Under the pieces are notes generated by a model, which was given only the letters and a program-made list of their open reading frames with translations, was not told the origin of the DNA and made no database searches. Below, piece by piece: positions 61,316 through 64,000 of a stretch of DNA of 64,000 nucleotides. The DNA comes from UM-FILTER-40-17 sp032251335 (GTDB taxonomy: Bacteria > Bacteroidota > Bacteroidia > Flavobacteriales > Flavobacteriaceae). The stretch spans positions 62,001-126,000 of the forward strand of contig JAVVDW010000003.1 of the NCBI GenBank assembly GCA_032251335.1, given 5' to 3'. The translations under genes were made by a program, and so were the position numbers. Numbering within the stretch: the stretch's first letter is position 1; every line of letters starts with the position of its first letter.

Positions 61316-62179
61316 ATGAGAGTGTATATAGTCATCCCTGCCTATAATGAAGCGGAATTTCTCCCTTTGACGCTCATGACACTCGCCCACCAAACCCTAT
61401 TACCTAATCAAGTGGTGGTGGTGGATGACAACTCTAAAGACCAAACTTTTGAAATCGCTCAAAAATTAGCTAAAAAATGGGCTTGGTTGCACGTTATTTC
61501 ACACGATGCAGCACAAGAACATGTACCCGGCGCTAAAGTCATCAAAGCTTTCTGTGCCGGCTTGCAAACTTTAGACGACGATTATGATATTTTGATGAAG
61601 CTTGATGCCGACCTGAGACTTCCAGAAAACTATATAGAAACCATCGTTGGCCATTTTCAAAAAAACGACAATCTTGGCATGGCAGGTGGCTTTGCTGCGA
61701 TTGAAAAAAATGGTGATTGGATGGTAGAAAACTTAACCAACAAAGATCATATTAGAGGTGCACTTAAATCTTATCGAAAAGCATGTTTTAAGGATATTGG
61801 CGGTCTGATTCCGGCTATGGGCTGGGACACCTTAGACGAAATGATGGCGCGCTACAAAGGATGGCAGGTCAAAACGGATGAAAACCTCATCGTACAACAC
61901 CTTCGGCCCACCGGTCAATCGTACGCCAAAGAGGCGCATCTAAAACAAGGGAAAGCATTCTACCAAATGCGTTATGGCATGGCACTCTCTTTTATGGCTT
62001 GTTTAAAACTCGCATCAAAAAAAAAGAAACCGCTGCCAACTTTTGTTCACTACCAACAAGGATTTTGGCAGGCCTTTTTTAATAAAACACCTTATCTGGT
62101 TGATGAAAATGTCGGAAAATTTTTGAGGAATTATCGTTACCAACAAATTTTAAAAAAATTGGGTTTTATATCCGACTGA
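61316..62179 (+). CDS. Family 2 glycosyltransferase
   Basis: The 287-residue protein (MRVYIVIPAYNEAEFLPLTL) has the GT2 core motifs VVVVDDNSKDQTFEIA and ILMKLDADLRLPENYIETI (DxD). GWDTLDEMMARYKGWQVKTD follows in the acceptor half. It is cytoplasmic, with no clear C-terminal helix. A start at 61271 lies inside the upstream gene; 61316 follows its stop by 4 bases and is used. It probably glycosylates the product of the KAS III-methyltransferase unit, an inference from the operon. Confidence 0.84.
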   Translation: MRVYIVIPAYNEAEFLPLTLMTLAHQTLLPNQVVVVDDNSKDQTFEIAQKLAKKWAWLHVISHDAAQEHVPGAKVIKAFCAGLQTLDDDYDILMKLDADLRLPENYIETIVGHFQKNDNLGMAGGFAAIEKNGDWMVENLTNKDHIRGALKSYRKACFKDIGGLIPAMGWDTLDEMMARYKGWQVKTDENLIVQHLRPTGQSYAKEAHLKQGKAFYQMRYGMALSFMACLKLASKKKKPLPTFVHYQQGFWQAFFNKTPYLVDENVGKFLRNYRYQQILKKLGFISD

Positions 62180-62240
62180 TGGAAATCTGTTTGAACTATT
62201 GCTATAAGTTAAATGTTTTGAAGAATTTACTACTTCACAA

Positions 62241-63884
62241 TCATTTTTTCAGTACAAAATCCAATACATTTCCGGATGCATAATTTGGCGGACTGATTCC
62301 TAATAGTGTGGAAATCGTGGGTGCTATATCTGTAATATTTGTCCTCACCCCAGTTTTGCCCGCTTTGATGCCCCAACCGTAGAACAGAAGCGGCACATGG
62401 GTATCGTAGGTGTAACCAGATCCGTGTGTGCTGCCCACCTTGGGATAACTGATAAAACCCGGATGTAATGCGTACAAAACGTGCCCGGATCGCTTTTGGT
62501 TATAGCCGCGTTGCATTAAAGCGGGTGTGCCTTTTTCAAAAGTGGTATTGCGCATAGAAGTGGCGGTGTAGGCTTCTAAAACTTGGGGAAGTTTTACAAT
62601 ATATTGTGAAAGGGCTTCTTCAACATCGTCAATATCTAAATCTAAACTGTCTATACTTTTTTCGTTTAGAAAAATTTGTTGGTTGTTTATTTTTTCAATG
62701 ACTTTGTCGCTTCCAAAGGCCTCTTTTGCGTAGTATTTTACTTCGCCTACAAATTCGTCATTATTGAAGTATCCTGCGGCTATTTTTTGATCTTGCAAAT
62801 AGGCAGGCACGTGCACGGCTCCGTGATCAGCGGTAAGAAAAACCGTGTAACTGCCAGCCCCTACTTCGCGGTCTAAGGTGTTTAAAATTTCTGCAATGTT
62901 TTGGTCCAATCGCAAATAGGCATCTTGCACTTCAACCGAATTGACGCCATACATATGACCAAGATAATCTGTGCTGGAAAAACTGATGGCCAAAAAATCT
63001 GTGATGTTATCTTTACCCATTTGTTCGTTTTTTAATACTGCCAAGGCAAAGTCTTTGGTGATGTCGTTTCCAAAAGCCGAACTTTTAATGAGTTCGTAGG
63101 TTTCATTTTCTTTGGTGAGCGCAGGTAAATCATGCGGAAAAATAGCTTTACTTTCACCTTTAAATTTACCTTCGTAGTTATTGTCATCCGACCCGCTTTC
63201 CACGTAGGTTTTTACATCGTACAGTGTTGTCCAAGGTTTAAGATAGGCCTTTACCTTTCCGGAATTGTTGTATTTTTCAACCCAATCCGGCAATTTATCC
63301 ATGTAATAGGTACTGCTAATCCACTTGCCTTGCTCGCCGCCATCAAACCAATACGCCGTACCGGAAAAACCGGCAGGTAAAATAGAACCCCTGTCTTTTA
63401 TGGCCACCCCAAAAACTTTGCCCCGTTGTTGGGTGTGCAATCTCAACTGATCCGTCAGCGTGGAAGACAGCAATCTGTGGGGCGACATCTGCCCTGCTTT
63501 TGAAGAAGAACCTACGGTTTGGTATAAAGTATCGGAAACACAATAGACGGAAGTTTTAGAAGATTTGTCGTACCAGCTATTGCCAATAATCCCGTGGTGG
63601 GCAGGCGTAGTTCCGGAGTAAACTGAGGCATGTCCGGGTGCTGTGTAAGTTGGGATATAGTTAAAATGATTGTTTTCTGCATTGAACCCTTTTTCGATAA
63701 GCCTTCTAAAACCGTCGTCACCAAATCTTTCGTAAAATCGGGTTAAATAGTCGTAACGCATTTGATCGACTACGATGCCGACAACCAATTTGGGTTTGGT
63801 CAATTCTTTATGCTGAGGATACGCCGAAAAACTTGTAAAGAACACCAAGCACAAGAGCGATGCATGAAGGGGTTTGAAAGTCAT
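62241..63884 (-). CDS. pafA: Alkaline phosphatase, PafA-like
   Basis: The 547-residue exported protein (signal MTFKPLHASLLCLVFFTSFS) has the PafA pattern: Asp40 in VVDQMRYDY, the Thr81 nucleophile in TYTAPGHASVYSG, Asn102, Lys163 and Arg165 in AIKDRGSIL. The remaining zinc ligands are in DYLGH (Asp306, His310), TADHGAVHVP (Asp353, His354) and near THGSGYTYDTH. These match the phosphate-irrepressible PafA of Elizabethkingia, shifted by 1-2 positions. It releases phosphate from organic esters in the periplasm. The start at 63884 is used, as earlier ATGs add residues before the signal. Confidence 0.88.
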   Translation of the reverse strand: MTFKPLHASLLCLVFFTSFSAYPQHKELTKPKLVVGIVVDQMRYDYLTRFYERFGDDGFRRLIEKGFNAENNHFNYIPTYTAPGHASVYSGTTPAHHGIIGNSWYDKSSKTSVYCVSDTLYQTVGSSSKAGQMSPHRLLSSTLTDQLRLHTQQRGKVFGVAIKDRGSILPAGFSGTAYWFDGGEQGKWISSTYYMDKLPDWVEKYNNSGKVKAYLKPWTTLYDVKTYVESGSDDNNYEGKFKGESKAIFPHDLPALTKENETYELIKSSAFGNDITKDFALAVLKNEQMGKDNITDFLAISFSSTDYLGHMYGVNSVEVQDAYLRLDQNIAEILNTLDREVGAGSYTVFLTADHGAVHVPAYLQDQKIAAGYFNNDEFVGEVKYYAKEAFGSDKVIEKINNQQIFLNEKSIDSLDLDIDDVEEALSQYIVKLPQVLEAYTATSMRNTTFEKGTPALMQRGYNQKRSGHVLYALHPGFISYPKVGSTHGSGYTYDTHVPLLFYGWGIKAGKTGVRTNITDIAPTISTLLGISPPNYASGNVLDFVLKK

Positions 63885-63898
63885 TTGAATGTTTTTTG

Positions 63899-63906
63899 CA
63901 AAGTTA
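63899..63906 (-). promoter_or_regulatory. Probable -7 element for the PafA-like gene
   Basis: On the minus strand this reads TAACTTTG, 14 bases before the ATG. It supports the chosen start. The last ~95 bases of the window show no gene I can support. Confidence 0.45.
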
Positions 63907-64000
63907 GTTGTCGTGAGACACATCAGGTTAAGATAAGATTAAAAATTCATAAAACTTTATTCCACCCGAAGTACTAGGGACATTTCCATCTGTGTATTGA

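Overview
The window looks like a chromosomal segment of a member of the Flavobacteriia (phylum Bacteroidota). The signs are a fused LpxC-FabZ gene, a type IX secretion (T9SS) C-terminal sorting domain, a SusC/TonB-type receptor with an N-terminal carboxypeptidase-regulatory-like domain, a DUF4270 lipoprotein, many short lipoproteins with acidic residues after the lipobox cysteine, and several TAnnTTTG (-7) promoter elements. I saw no tRNA, rRNA or CRISPR array.

Layout. 1-5080: lipid A genes (lpxC-fabZ end, lpxA, an lpxD paralogue) with efp and sucD, interrupted at 1947-3137 by a HigBA-like toxin-antitoxin pair and a decayed zeta-toxin locus. 5081-11463: an accessory island behind sucD carrying an M4 metalloprotease with a T9SS tail, four small lipoproteins and several gene remnants. 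The 3' end of sucD recurs twice more in direct orientation (10478-10603, 11333-11410), and every sucD end is followed by a terminator hairpin and a minus-strand exported-protein gene. 11498-16031: an exported protein, an RND exporter and der. 16246-22672: a TonB receptor and a pair of M14 carboxypeptidase-like genes, the first lacking its zinc ligands. 22731-24800: a GIY-YIG gene and an intact IS982-type element with target duplications. 25022-31450: a tight operon of an FAD oxidoreductase, a membrane polyferredoxin and three glycosyltransferases. 31455-38139: glmS, DUF4270, a glycogen-synthase-like half protein, panC, panD and a flippase-like membrane protein. 38249-41686: a galactan/galactose cluster (TIM-barrel isomerase, GH53, galE, MmcQ). 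41683-50275: TerB-like protein, lipoprotein, M28 peptidase, pcm, Gfo/Idh oxidoreductase, 3-hydroxyacyl-CoA dehydrogenase, DUF1015, argS. 50579-56521: SIMPL protein, purE, a second toxin-antitoxin pair translationally joined to an M3 peptidase, a sigma/zinc anti-sigma pair and a UbiA-like protein. 56678-63884: gcvP, a KAS III-methyltransferase-glycosyltransferase set, and a PafA-like alkaline phosphatase.

Most of the window is ordinary flavobacterial housekeeping. The most unusual structure is the sucD-bordered island: the extra sucD ends differ from the resident gene only by synonymous changes, and a 30-bp piece of the T9SS gene tail sits behind several unrelated lipoprotein genes. Together these suggest repeated acquisition or exchange of secreted-protein genes at fixed homologous borders, with no recombinase visible. 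This is an inference from sequence patterns read by eye; no database search was run.
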